Positions 1 to 8,959 of a stretch of 64,000 bases of DNA are shown one piece after another (position 1 is the stretch's first letter; each line of letters starts with the position of its first letter). The notes beneath the pieces are model-generated. The model was not told the DNA's origin and did not search any database. It worked only from the letters and a program-made list of their open reading frames with translations. Origin of the DNA: Cellulophaga sp. BC115SP (lineage in GTDB: Bacteria > Bacteroidota > Bacteroidia > Cytophagales > Spirosomataceae); NCBI RefSeq assembly GCF_009905545.1, contig NZ_JAAALB010000001.1, forward strand, positions 62,001 to 126,000, read 5' to 3'. A program made the translations under genes and the position numbers.

Positions 1-399
1 TGCACAAAACTGAGACAATCATCTGCACGAAGGAGATTCGCATAATCTTGATTGGAATCTTAGTGAATTGTCGTTTTTTTGACATAATTTTGATTGGTTG
101 GTTGAAAAACTGACATAAAGCATCCTGTCCATCAAAAATCTTGATGAAAAGCCTGAGAAACTTTCGGATGTACATGAATAAGTCGATGGTGTTGGTAGCA
201 CCGTCGGCTTTTTTATTTGAGCGAGATTTCAATTATCTCTCCACTCATAGGAGGTGATTTTGATTTATAGAAAAAAGGCATTTAGAGTAAATTTGAAATT
301 GTAGATTGTTTTTTATTTTGTTGAAAAATGCTCCGAAAAATGTAAATAAAATGTTTAAATCATATTTCTTTGAGCTTAATGCTTATAGCCTAAAGCATC
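1..399. other. Gene-poor left edge with a repeated 15-mer and a terminator
   Basis: No convincing gene is visible in these 400 bases. A 15-base word, CATAATCTTGATTGG, occurs at 41-55 and again with one change at 83-97, in the same reading frame but separated by a stop codon. It could be a decayed repeat-bearing gene. A hairpin with a T-run follows at 182-214. The rest, up to the end of the FecR gene, is AT-rich and shows nothing recognisable. Confidence 0.4.
182..214 (+). terminator. Rho-independent terminator
   Basis: GTCGATGGTG at 182-191 pairs with CACCGTCGGC at 199-208 using two G-U pairs, and a run of six T follows. It would end a plus-strand transcript entering from the left, whose gene is not in this window. 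Confidence 0.6.
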
Positions 400-1512
400 T
401 TAATTACAAGCCTTTCCGTGAATGACTACTTTTCCATCTTGAACTTCGTAAGTAGCCTCAATTACAGAGCAAATCAATTTTAGCTTTTCAGGTAAAGGCT
501 CGTCTCCCAAAGATGCTGTAAGTTCACACGCCGACATCAGTTGTTGATCATAGTCAATTTCTACATGGTAAGTTGATTCTAACATTTCGAATACTTCTGA
601 CAATGGTGTATGCTTAAACTCAAAGCTTTGGGTTTGGATACTTGGTAAGTCATGAATCATTTGTGCTGAAACATTTGCCTTTTGTAGAGCTAATTTTTCT
701 CTGAGTAAAGTAATTTGTTGATTAGGTATTAAGGTAGCTTGGGCAGTTATCGCCTCTATTGCTTGAGGTTGCTGAGCGTCCTTTGCAGTATATACCCACA
801 CTTTACCTGTCTTTACAATTACCTTTACTTGTGTATCATTGGCAAATGCTTTAATAGTAAAACTCGTTCCGAGCACTTTGGTTATTAATTCGTTGGCATA
901 TACTAAAAAAGGTTGTTGAGGATTTTTAGCTACCTCAAAAAAAGCTTCTCCAGACAACACCACCGCACGCACAGAATCATCAAATTGAGAAGGGTAACTC
1001 AGTCTACTTTTGGGTTGCAAAATTACTGAACTGCCATCAGGTAACGTAATCACCATTGGTTCGGATGATTTATTGAACGTTTCAACCATATTGGATTTAT
1101 TCACTATCGTTGCAACCGTTTTGGTATATAGCTCTGATGGTCTATTGCCCCAGTAATCATAGGCATACCAAGTAAGTCCCACAACGGCAATAATACTGGC
1201 AGCCCAACGGATTAACTTTGTGGTAGACCAAATTGGGCGAATGACAGGCTTGCTTTGCGCTTCTCGCTGATTGGCAGCGGCTACTATTTGCGCTACAGCA
1301 TGATCTATCTCATCTTCAGAAATTTCCTCTTGAGCATTTTTTAGTGTGATTACAATTTTTTGAGCCTTCTCAATTACTTCTGATTTTTCTGGATTTTGCA
1401 ATAACCAGTTTTTCCAGAACGCTGAAGAATCTGGCGTAGGCTTCAATACCCATTCCCGAAAGAATGCGTCCATTGCAAAATCATTGGCTGAAAAGTTTTT
1501 GTAATCGAACAT
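400..1512 (-). CDS. FecR-family anti-sigma factor
   Basis: This 370-aa protein is an inner-membrane anti-sigma factor of the kind that passes a TonB-receptor signal to an ECF sigma factor. A cytoplasmic N-terminal part (1-100) precedes one membrane segment (about 102-118). A periplasmic FecR domain follows (about 145-250, with the typical LPDGSSVILQ and LSGEAFFEVAKN stretches), then a C-terminal DUF4974-like domain (about 295-365). The length is normal for Bacteroidota FecR proteins. It lies directly downstream of the ECF sigma gene on the same strand (gap about 107 bp), so the two are probably co-transcribed and functionally paired. No SusC/SusD or TonB receptor gene lies next to it inside the window, so the inducing ligand cannot be inferred. 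Confidence 0.92.
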   Translation of the reverse strand: MFDYKNFSANDFAMDAFFREWVLKPTPDSSAFWKNWLLQNPEKSEVIEKAQKIVITLKNAQEEISEDEIDHAVAQIVAAANQREAQSKPVIRPIWSTTKLIRWAASIIAVVGLTWYAYDYWGNRPSELYTKTVATIVNKSNMVETFNKSSEPMVITLPDGSSVILQPKSRLSYPSQFDDSVRAVVLSGEAFFEVAKNPQQPFLVYANELITKVLGTSFTIKAFANDTQVKVIVKTGKVWVYTAKDAQQPQAIEAITAQATLIPNQQITLLREKLALQKANVSAQMIHDLPSIQTQSFEFKHTPLSEVFEMLESTYHVEIDYDQQLMSACELTASLGDEPLPEKLKLICSVIEATYEVQDGKVVIHGKACN

Positions 1513-1619
1513 AGAATATCTTGTATTTTTCGCACTTTGCTAGTAATAGCCTTTGCTCATACTCAGATACTCACTTTGAAAGTTATTTTTTTGAAATATT
1601 TTTTCTAAAAAATAAAAAA

Positions 1620-2216
1620 CTATTGAAGTCTGACGTTAAAGTACAGATAATAAAGAAGATAGACTGCCAATTGCCAATTTTGTTTTAGATTATGAATCGC
1701 TCTTTGTAATAAATTAGAAACAGATTGCTTATTCATATCCATAATTTCAGCAATTTCTTCGATGCTTAGTGTTTCGTAGAATTTGAGAAAAATCACTTCT
1801 TGTTGTCTCTTAGGAAGGTTATTTAAGACACTTCTTACTTTTTGCTCATTTTCTGCAAAAAGCTCCAACGCAATAATGGTAGACTCTACATTGGTATTTT
1901 CCGAAAAGGGCGACTCTGTATCAAAATCATCTAAGACCCATTTCTTTTCTTGATTGAGCTTTTTGAATAGATTATGCTTTAGTGATTTTAATAAATAGAT
2001 GGTCACAAAAGGTGAAGATTGTAGATTTTCACGCTGATCCCAGAGGTATAAAAATAAGTCCTGAATACAATCTTTGATGAGCTCTCTATCCTTTGTAAAC
2101 TTCGTCGCATAGTTGTAAAGTACACGGTAATGCTCACTAGCTAACTGCCCTAGTGCTTCACTATCGCCACTTTTAAATGCCAGCCAAAGTTGTGTATTCC
2201 TTAGATTACTATCCAT
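1620..2216 (-). CDS. ECF-type RNA polymerase sigma factor
   Basis: A 198-aa extracytoplasmic-function sigma factor. Region 2 spans roughly residues 25-90, with a FTKDRELIKDCIQDLFLYLW-type core. Region 4 spans roughly 135-185, with a helix-turn-helix around LSIEEIAEIMDMNKQSVSNL. Size and layout match the Bacteroidota sigma-70 family partnered with FecR. It is the first gene of a two-gene unit with the downstream FecR gene. A good -7 box (TAGTTTTG on the minus strand, 2240-2247) with a TTG about 22 bp further upstream sits just before the start codon. Its regulon cannot be deduced from sequence. Confidence 0.92.
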   Translation of the reverse strand: MDSNLRNTQLWLAFKSGDSEALGQLASEHYRVLYNYATKFTKDRELIKDCIQDLFLYLWDQRENLQSSPFVTIYLLKSLKHNLFKKLNQEKKWVLDDFDTESPFSENTNVESTIIALELFAENEQKVRSVLNNLPKRQQEVIFLKFYETLSIEEIAEIMDMNKQSVSNLLQRAIHNLKQNWQLAVYLLYYLYFNVRLQ

Positions 2217-2239
2217 AGATTCCTCTTTACATCCCAGCG

Positions 2240-2272
2240 CAAAACTACCAGTAAATTGTATAATAACTGCAA
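2240..2272 (-). promoter_or_regulatory. Bacteroidota-type promoter of the ECF sigma gene
   Basis: On the minus strand TAGTTTTG (2240-2247) fits the Bacteroidota -7 consensus TAnnTTTG. TTG at 2270-2272 lies at the expected -33 distance. The box is 24 bp from the start codon at 2216. Confidence 0.5.
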
Positions 2273-2669
2273 TTAGTGTTACTTTTTTAAAGAGCTTATC
2301 CTGCTTATAGAATTGAGTGATTTGTGATTTAGTGATTGAGCGATTATACTAAATTTTGTATTATTGTTGTAGAAACGCAACACTTTACTCCTTTAGAAGA
2401 TTCATATTCAGCATTATACCATCAAAACATGAGTTATTCTTAATTGAGTGAGTTGAGATAGAGTGAATTATAAAAATTTGTATTCTAGCAGTAGAGACGC
2501 AATGATTGCGTCTTAAGCCAAGTCAGATATAGCGTAGTAGTACCAAAAAAGCGGTCAGAAAAATAATTTCTGACCGCTTTTTTGATGATATTAAGAGAAT
2601 TATCTATTTCGGATTTCTGATGTTGGCTTTATCTCCTAGTTAGGATTTTTCGATAATACGTCTAAGAAC
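2273..2669. other. Intergenic region with a short palindrome
   Basis: No gene is seen. A perfect palindrome with 9-bp arms (AGACGCAAT / ATTGCGTCT, 2495-2513) looks like a dispersed short repeat. A decayed relative (GTAGAAACGCAACA) lies near 2370. Low-complexity GTGATT/GAGTGA words occur around 2320-2345. The response-regulator terminator is at 2545-2583. Confidence 0.45.
2545..2583. terminator. Bidirectional terminator after the response regulator
   Basis: AAAAAAGCGGTCAGAAA pairs perfectly with TTTCTGACCGCTTTTTT across a 5-base or shorter loop. T-runs on both strands mean it can stop transcription from either side. It closes the minus-strand kinase/regulator operon. Confidence 0.85.
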
Positions 2670-3413
2670 TTACTTCACTGCCAAAACTCCTGTTTTATAT
2701 ATTTTTTCAAGAATATCTTCTCTAAAACTTCTTCCAATAGGCAATGAGCGATTGTTGACAATCAGGTCATTAGCCTCAATAGAAGTAACTTTATGAATAG
2801 CCACAATAAAAGATTTATGAATACGGGCAAAGTCATCTTCTGGTAGTATCTCCCCTATCCCATTCATGGTTTGATAAGTCACATAAGATTCGGTGGTCGT
2901 GTGAACGCGTATATAATCTTTCAAGCTTTCGATAAACAAAATTTCATTGAAATATACTTTTACAATACGTTTATCAACCTTAATAAACATCGCTTCGGGC
3001 TTACCCGCAGGCGCTTGTGGTTTAAAGGCATTTGCCTCGGTAACTAAGTCGATCTCTTCCGATTTTTGTTGAACTTTATTTACAGCTTTCACAAATCGCT
3101 GAAAAGGAATCGGCTTTACCAGATAATCAATCACATCTAATTCATAACTTTCTACTGCGTAATCGCGGTAAGCAGTTGTAATAATAACCTTTGGAGGGTT
3201 ATGTAAGCTTCTTAGTAGTTCTAATCCATCCAAGGTTGGCATTTCTATATCCAAAAACAAAAGGTCAATGCCTCCTTTTTGGAGTAGATTAAATGCCTGA
3301 ATGCCATTTTCACAACGCCCTACAAGCTCCAATCCCTCTACTCGCTGGATAAAAGTCTCAAGCACGTCAAGGGCTAATGGCTCATCATCTACAATTAGCG
3401 TTTTTAATTTCAT
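2670..3413 (-). CDS. LytTR-family response regulator
   Basis: A 247-aa two-component response regulator. The receiver domain (1-120) has the acidic pair D9/D10 (VDDEPLALD), the phospho-acceptor D55 (LLFLDIEMP) and the conserved lysine in the DYLVKP motif. A LytTR DNA-binding domain follows (about 140-240, with IKVDKRIVKVYFNEILFIES and the closing RSFREDILEKI stretch). It is the downstream partner of the LytS-type kinase gene about 100 bp upstream on the same strand. This LytS/LytTR arrangement is very common in Bacteroidota, where target genes usually remain unknown. Confidence 0.94.
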   Translation of the reverse strand: MKLKTLIVDDEPLALDVLETFIQRVEGLELVGRCENGIQAFNLLQKGGIDLLFLDIEMPTLDGLELLRSLHNPPKVIITTAYRDYAVESYELDVIDYLVKPIPFQRFVKAVNKVQQKSEEIDLVTEANAFKPQAPAGKPEAMFIKVDKRIVKVYFNEILFIESLKDYIRVHTTTESYVTYQTMNGIGEILPEDDFARIHKSFIVAIHKVTSIEANDLIVNNRSLPIGRSFREDILEKIYKTGVLAVK

Positions 3414-3515
3414 ATAAATCTAGTTTTGGGAAATATCTTCAAAACATCTACGGTACTGCATTAAGCTAAATGACCTAAAATTGCGTTTAAATCCAATTTC
3501 AAACTCATTACTTCT

Positions 3516-4640
3516 CTATTTAACAGACCGCGATTCATTTAATATAGTCGGCTCAAATGGCAACTCTAAACTGATAGAATATTCCTTGGCTGTTGGTAAT
3601 ATTTCTAACTTATAGTTGTTACCGTACAAAAGATCAAGACGGCGTTTTACATTTTTCAGTCCTAAGCCTTTATGTTTTTTTCGAGAAGACTGATTTTCAA
3701 AACGTGGATTTGTAACCCCAAAAACCAGCTTATCAGCATCTATATTCAGTAAGATTTTCAAATGAATTTCACCAGTCTCGTGTGAAGTGCCATGTTTAAA
3801 CGCATTTTCAATAAATGGTAATAGCAACAAAGGAGGTATCTTCTTTTTATCTACCTCACCCACAATGTCAAATGCTAAGTGTAGGCGCTTTCCAAATCGC
3901 AGTCCTTCCAAATCCAAATAGTTTTTGATATGTTCCACTTCCTTCCGAAGTGTTGTTTCCAAACTATCAGACTCATACAACATATAGCTCATCAAGTCAG
4001 AAAGCTTCACAACAACCTCAGGCGCAAGATCTGATTTTTTCAAGGTCAATGAATATAAATTATTCAGGGTATTGAAAAAAAAGTGTGGTTGAATCTGCGA
4101 TTTTAGGAACTCTAATTCGTTCTTAAGATTCTGTTTTTCAAGGTCTTTAATCCTTTCTTGATGCCCAATCCAATCTTTGGTCAACTTAATACCAGTAGTC
4201 ATCCCAAATACCGAAATCATATCAAACATTCTTTTTACGGTTGGTTTTGGGTCAAACAAAATATCTGAACGGTAACCAACAGGGCAATAGTTGATATAAA
4301 TCAAATGGTTAATCAATGTTTGAAAGCAGGCTACCGCCAACAAAGTAGAGCCTGTCAACAAGACCACATATTGAAGATATTTACCCTTCAATAAAAATTT
4401 TGGAATGAAATAATAGATATTACCGTATACAAGGGTCAGGTAAAAAGGAAATTTGACAGCAAACTCAAAAAAAGCTTCTGAATAGTCGTCCTTCAAAAAA
4501 CCTAGATAAAGCGTATTGTACAAGCTAATTACTATCCAGAAAAGCGTATGATAAACAGCTCGTCTGGCCAGAACTTTCTTTAGCGGGATATCCTGTAAAA
4601 TAACAGTGCGTGTATGATTGAGAGCGGCTGATGTTTCCAA
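3516..4640 (-). CDS. LytS/YehU-type sensor histidine kinase
   Basis: A 374-aa membrane histidine kinase. About four membrane segments lie in residues 30-155 and a short coiled region in 160-180. The His_kinase domain follows with the phospho-acceptor H186 in SQIQPHFFFNTLNN. A C-terminal ATPase domain has the N-box LLPFIENAFKHG (about 265-280) and the G-box GLGLKNVKRRLDLLYG (about 328-345). There is no separate periplasmic sensor domain, so the membrane segments probably do the sensing. It is the first gene of the pair with the LytTR regulator. Confidence 0.93.
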   Translation of the reverse strand: METSAALNHTRTVILQDIPLKKVLARRAVYHTLFWIVISLYNTLYLGFLKDDYSEAFFEFAVKFPFYLTLVYGNIYYFIPKFLLKGKYLQYVVLLTGSTLLAVACFQTLINHLIYINYCPVGYRSDILFDPKPTVKRMFDMISVFGMTTGIKLTKDWIGHQERIKDLEKQNLKNELEFLKSQIQPHFFFNTLNNLYSLTLKKSDLAPEVVVKLSDLMSYMLYESDSLETTLRKEVEHIKNYLDLEGLRFGKRLHLAFDIVGEVDKKKIPPLLLLPFIENAFKHGTSHETGEIHLKILLNIDADKLVFGVTNPRFENQSSRKKHKGLGLKNVKRRLDLLYGNNYKLEILPTAKEYSISLELPFEPTILNESRSVK

Positions 4641-5365
4641 AGTAATGTTTTAATATGTGTAAACAAGAATTTCTGATAAAATCCTGTATTTCAACTTCGT
4701 ATAAAAATCCAATTCTATTTTGTCTGTATCCAAAATCTTACCTAAGGCTATTTCTTGGTAATCTTGTTTATCAAAATTAAGAATAATCCTTTGTGTAAAA
4801 AACGCCCTAGGTCAAAAAATAAAAGCTTTTTCGACAAACAACTCCGAAGGAATGATAAGTGCCTTGTGCGCTCAAAACGTCATTGGTCGAGTACTTATTC
4901 AAGCTTGGCGAATAAATTTAGCGGTTAGTCCTAATAATATGATTTTTGCAAGAAGTTTTTTGGTTACACTTCGTTTAACAAACTTGTTGAGGTTCTTCTG
5001 AACGTAGCGAATGGACTGGTGAGACATCCATTTTGTGAATCTCAACTTTGGTTAAAAGATTAAAATTAATTTGGTTAGGGGTTAGGGACTTAGCTTTGCT
5101 TTGTCCCTAATTTTATGCGCAATTTGCTTGTAGCATTCAGGTATTAGCTTGTGGGCGACGGTCATAATTTTCCTTAAAAACTTGCCGCTTTACGCATGCT
5201 AATTTCAAATCAAAAAATGAGTTAGTACGTTAGTTAACAATCGATTACTCCTCTACTCCAATTGCCATTCAACACAAATTTGAAACGTCTTTTAATAAGT
5301 TTTTAGAACTTTGCTTTTCCAAAAAATTAACCTCTTTCTTCCATCAACAAGAAAATTTTATCAGT
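4641..5365. other. 725-bp intergenic region with an orphan terminator
   Basis: No open reading frame with family features is seen. A plus-strand hairpin with a T-rich tail at 5082-5115 implies a short transcript starting somewhere in 4650-5080. An inverted element, GAGACATCC...GTGAATCTC, lies at about 5021-5043. This is a place to look for a small RNA, but I recognise no known family. Confidence 0.35.
5082..5115 (+). terminator. Terminator without an obvious upstream gene
   Basis: TTAGGGAC (5082-5089) pairs with GTCCCTAA (5103-5110), followed by TTTTAT. It is oriented for plus-strand transcription, yet the nearest upstream gene is on the minus strand. Confidence 0.5.
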
Positions 5366-7567
5366 ATGTTAAAGCTTTTACAGCTAGGAAGCCTTTTGCT
5401 TTTTTCATCATGGGCATTGGCTCAAAATACCTTCACGCCACAACAACCTCGACAAAAAACCATCGCAAAGAGTATTGCTAAACCCTTAAAAATAGATGGT
5501 AAGCTCGATGAATCAGAATGGAGTGAAGCTCCCACCGTAAATCTTGAATTTGAAGTAGAGCCACATCAAGGACAAAAAGCCAAACAAAACACTTCTGTCA
5601 AGTTACTTTACAACAAGGATTTCTTGTATATCGCTGGTATTTGTCATGATTCTTTAGGAAAAAAGCTATTACGGGCACCTGATTTTCGTCGAGATTTTGA
5701 ACCTCGCAATCACGATTCTTTTGGTATTACAATTGACGGTTTCAACGACAAGCGTAATGCCATGACCATGATTACTAACCCTTATGGTACGCAGCGTGAC
5801 TTGCTTGCCTTCGACGACCGTCTTTATGATGTAGACTGGGATGGACTTTGGCGTGTACGTACCTCTCGCTCCGACTCTGGTTGGGTGGCCGAAATGGCCA
5901 TTCCTTGGCAAACACTTCGTTATCCTAAAAATCAACAAACGCATTCGTGGGGAATTAACTTTTTCAGAAATCGTCGTTCGAGCAACTCCACGTATTCTTG
6001 GTCGCCATATCCGCGCTCTTTTTCGGTCAATCGCATGGAATACGCTGGGGTTTTGGATAGCCTATTGGCGCCTCCACCCTCTGTAACAAATATCCGAGCT
6101 ATTCCCTATATGCTATATGCTTACGATAATTACAAAGGAACGGACTATGAAAAACAAGGTGGTTCTGGGACTTTTAAACCTGGTGGAGAAATCAAATGGG
6201 CGATTAATCCCAACACCGTTTTGGATTTAACTTTTAATACTGATTTTGCCCAAGCAGATGCCGATCGACAGGTTAATAATGTCACACGTTTCTCTGTTTT
6301 TTTCCCAGAAAGAAGACAGTTTTTTCTTGAAAATGCTTCTTTATTTGGCGTAGGCTTGTCACCCATTGAAGATTTGGCGGGTGGCGCTATGCGTATTCAA
6401 CCATTTTTTAGTAGAAGAATAGGCTTAGATGCCAACGCACGTCCTGTCCCAATTGAAGTAGGTGCTAGAATGGTGTATCGCTCTGAAAAAAGGAATTTTG
6501 GTGCCATCGCCATTCGTCAGAACGATGGAGGAAGTATTGGTAATACCGATTTTTTTGTTGGAAGATTTTCTGAAAATATTGGCTCTCAAAACCGTATTGG
6601 AGCACTTTTTACCCTCAAAAATACCAACGATTATAACAACCTGACAGGTGCATTAGATGGCTTTTTCCGTCTGTCCAACGTACTTTCTTTGAGTTCGATG
6701 GCAATGTTTTCTAAAAACTCTAATGAATCAAATACTGGTTTAGCAGCGTATAATCAGTTGCATTATCGTAATAATCAGGTGGTGGCGTGGTACACGCAAT
6801 CATACGTCAGCAAGGACTATAATCCTGAAATGGGCTTTGTGTCTAGAAACGATGTACTGAGCAATACCCCAGGATTTTATTTGACCGTTCGTAAACCGTG
6901 GTTGCCAAAATGGGTACGTAGCTTCGAGCCTGGCGTATTTATCGAATATTATCACAAAGCCTCCACAGGGCATTTGCAGGAGCGTCAACTTAATTTCAAT
7001 CCTATTTGGGTCAATCTTCAATCTGGAGGGTTTGCGGGGATTTTTTATGCCAACTATTATCAGCGACTTGACGAATCTTTTGCTCCTTTGGACATCGAAA
7101 TCAAACCTGCTGAATACAATTACAATCGCTACACACTTTATTTGGGTAGCGACCAATCGAAAAAGATTTCTTATTTCCTAAACCACGAACGAGGAGGATA
7201 TTATGATGGAAGGTTGAACTATACCTCTTTTAGTTTGAGATTGGCGCCTTCGCCTCATTCGTCCTTTAATTTAGGTTTTGAAAACAATGATTTTAAAGAA
7301 GTGGGTATTCTCAAAGAATCTAAAAGCGTGCAGCTTTATAGCATAGAAGGACGTTTGGCGCTGAATCCACGTTTGCAATTGATTGGTTTTTATCAAAAAA
7401 ATACCCAAAACAATCGAGATACTTTCAATGTTAGATTTTCGTGGGAATATCGCCCACTATCATACATTTATTTAGTATTCAACCAAAGAGGATTTACAGG
7501 CACCGATTTTACCAAACAGCAGGAACAACATTTGATTAGTAAAATATCTTATTTGAAGCAGTTTTAG
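5366..7567 (+). CDS. DUF5916 outer-membrane protein with CBM9-like N-terminus
   Basis: A 733-aa exported protein. The signal peptide is residues 1-19 (cleavage after WALAQ). A CBM9-like carbohydrate-binding domain at about 35-225 carries KIDGKLDESEWSEA and the DRLYDVDWDGLW region. A long C-terminal DUF5916 part follows (about 240-733), rich in alternating aromatic and polar strands and ending in a phenylalanine. That is the usual look of an outer-membrane beta-barrel. The motif FFPERRQFFLENASLFGVG near residue 310 is characteristic of DUF5916. Substrate and transport role are unknown for the family. The gene stands alone between an intergenic region and a small unknown gene. Confidence 0.88.
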   Translation: MLKLLQLGSLLLFSSWALAQNTFTPQQPRQKTIAKSIAKPLKIDGKLDESEWSEAPTVNLEFEVEPHQGQKAKQNTSVKLLYNKDFLYIAGICHDSLGKKLLRAPDFRRDFEPRNHDSFGITIDGFNDKRNAMTMITNPYGTQRDLLAFDDRLYDVDWDGLWRVRTSRSDSGWVAEMAIPWQTLRYPKNQQTHSWGINFFRNRRSSNSTYSWSPYPRSFSVNRMEYAGVLDSLLAPPPSVTNIRAIPYMLYAYDNYKGTDYEKQGGSGTFKPGGEIKWAINPNTVLDLTFNTDFAQADADRQVNNVTRFSVFFPERRQFFLENASLFGVGLSPIEDLAGGAMRIQPFFSRRIGLDANARPVPIEVGARMVYRSEKRNFGAIAIRQNDGGSIGNTDFFVGRFSENIGSQNRIGALFTLKNTNDYNNLTGALDGFFRLSNVLSLSSMAMFSKNSNESNTGLAAYNQLHYRNNQVVAWYTQSYVSKDYNPEMGFVSRNDVLSNTPGFYLTVRKPWLPKWVRSFEPGVFIEYYHKASTGHLQERQLNFNPIWVNLQSGGFAGIFYANYYQRLDESFAPLDIEIKPAEYNYNRYTLYLGSDQSKKISYFLNHERGGYYDGRLNYTSFSLRLAPSPHSSFNLGFENNDFKEVGILKESKSVQLYSIEGRLALNPRLQLIGFYQKNTQNNRDTFNVRFSWEYRPLSYIYLVFNQRGFTGTDFTKQQEQHLISKISYLKQF

Positions 7568-7652
7568 GTAAAATTTTAGGGAGAAAAAGCTAATTTTTCT
7601 CCCTAAATATTAACTAGCAGTAAAGACTCTTTGGAAGTATAAAAAAGTTCTT

Positions 7653-8009
7653 ATGCGTCCAGAAATCATCACACAACCCAGCGAGTCTGTTGTAGAAAAC
7701 TTTCAAAATCAAACGCTCAGACCCATTCTCAAACAACAGAATGAGCTATTATTAGCCGTTTTTCGACAATATGTTTCGGTTAGAAAAGGTACTTTTTTCA
7801 AACTGTCAGAAACAGAACAACTAGAATATATTAGTCATGCAGTAAAAAGAGATATGAAATTCAAGCATTACCTTGAAGGTATTATTGCAGGTCATTTTAC
7901 ACTTGAAGAATATCGACTTTTTCTAGAAAATGAAGAAGAATTAACCAAGCGTCTTATCAATCTTTTGGTACAAAGATTACAATCTCAACTACGTTTGTTA
8001 ACTAAGTAA
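7653..8009 (+). CDS. Small conserved hypothetical protein
   Basis: 118 residues, predicted almost entirely helical, with many Glu, Gln and Leu residues. No signal peptide, membrane segment or known motif is seen. The last 25 bp overlap the end of the convergent EamA permease gene. Upstream, a modest palindrome (agggagaaaaagc...tttttctccct, about 7576-7605) may terminate the DUF5916 transcript. I do not recognise the family; co-transcription with the upstream gene is possible but not shown. Confidence 0.6.
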   Translation: MRPEIITQPSESVVENFQNQTLRPILKQQNELLLAVFRQYVSVRKGTFFKLSETEQLEYISHAVKRDMKFKHYLEGIIAGHFTLEEYRLFLENEEELTKRLINLLVQRLQSQLRLLTK

Positions 8010-8839
8010 ATACCGAGCATTACGATCAAACCACCCACAATTTGTTCAGTTCTTAAAACCTCATCGAGTAAAAAATACGAAATAATAGCAGTTAATACAG
8101 GTTGAAGTAATAAGGTAGGCGACACTACTGCCGCAGGAATGTGCCCTAAAGCGTAGTTGATTGATAACCAGCCAATCAAGTGACATATCACTCCCATTCC
8201 GACAAAAGCCCACCATGTCTGGGTATCAAAATGGAGTAATTGCCAATCGCCAAACCAGCAGATTCCCCAAGAAAGTATCAAACAAGGAATGAGTGACCAA
8301 GCCATAAAATTGACGGTATCTATGCCTCCTCTGACTTTCTGCGTCACCAACATATATCCAGCATAAAATACAGCCGCCGTTATCGCCATTAAATGTCCAA
8401 TGCCCACGCTTTGATTTTGTGCTAAATCCTTACCTGCTACAATAAAAATACCTAGCAAAGAAACTCCTAATCCAAACCAATAACGTCTTGAAAGGGATTG
8501 TTTGAAGAAAAACATAGCCCCCAAGCCCACAAAAACAGAGGCATTATTGGCTAATAAAGTAGACACTGAGGCAGATGTTTTGAGAATAGAGATATTCCAA
8601 AAAGACATATCGAGCACAAACAAAAGACCGCCCAGACCAATCCAACTCAGCGTTTTGGTAGAAGGTACTTTCACCCCCTTGATAAACCAAATAGGAAGCA
8701 GTCCTACAAAACAAAAAAAGTAGCGGTAAAAACCCGAAGTTAACGCTGGCGCATGAGCCACTTTGACAAATATTGCCGACCAGGCAATACAAAATACGCC
8801 CAATAATAGGCATAGATAAGCTTTAGTAAGTTGATTCAA
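7985..8839 (-). CDS. EamA/DMT-family permease
   Basis: A 284-aa integral membrane protein with about ten hydrophobic segments arranged as two homologous EamA halves. The second half starts near residue 145, with the typical GHLMAITAAVFYAGYMLVTQK, and the C-terminal GGLIVMLGIYLV closes it. Drug/metabolite superfamily members export or import small metabolites, often amino acids; the substrate cannot be read from sequence. It is convergent with the small gene at 7653-8009. A TAATTTTG -7 box on the minus strand at 8886-8893 fits as its promoter. Confidence 0.9.
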   Translation of the reverse strand: MNQLTKAYLCLLLGVFCIAWSAIFVKVAHAPALTSGFYRYFFCFVGLLPIWFIKGVKVPSTKTLSWIGLGGLLFVLDMSFWNISILKTSASVSTLLANNASVFVGLGAMFFFKQSLSRRYWFGLGVSLLGIFIVAGKDLAQNQSVGIGHLMAITAAVFYAGYMLVTQKVRGGIDTVNFMAWSLIPCLILSWGICWFGDWQLLHFDTQTWWAFVGMGVICHLIGWLSINYALGHIPAAVVSPTLLLQPVLTAIISYFLLDEVLRTEQIVGGLIVMLGIYLVNKRS

Positions 8840-8885
8840 GGTATTGATTAGTTTGTAAACAGAAGTTGTAATTTTTTCACTTCTC

Positions 8886-8914
8886 CAAAATTAAGTAAAT
8901 TGCCGAAAATCCAA
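8886..8914 (-). promoter_or_regulatory. Promoter of the EamA permease gene
   Basis: Minus-strand TAATTTTG (8886-8893) matches the TAnnTTTG -7 box. TTG at 8912-8914 is 18 bp upstream, as expected for the -33 element. Confidence 0.45.
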
Positions 8915-8959
8915 TTAGCAATTTTTGTAAACAATTCATTATCATCAACTACTTTCCCC

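Noticed and set aside
5669-5944. Minus-strand open frame inside the DUF5916 gene
   Set aside because: Shadow frame of a strongly supported gene, with no family features of its own.
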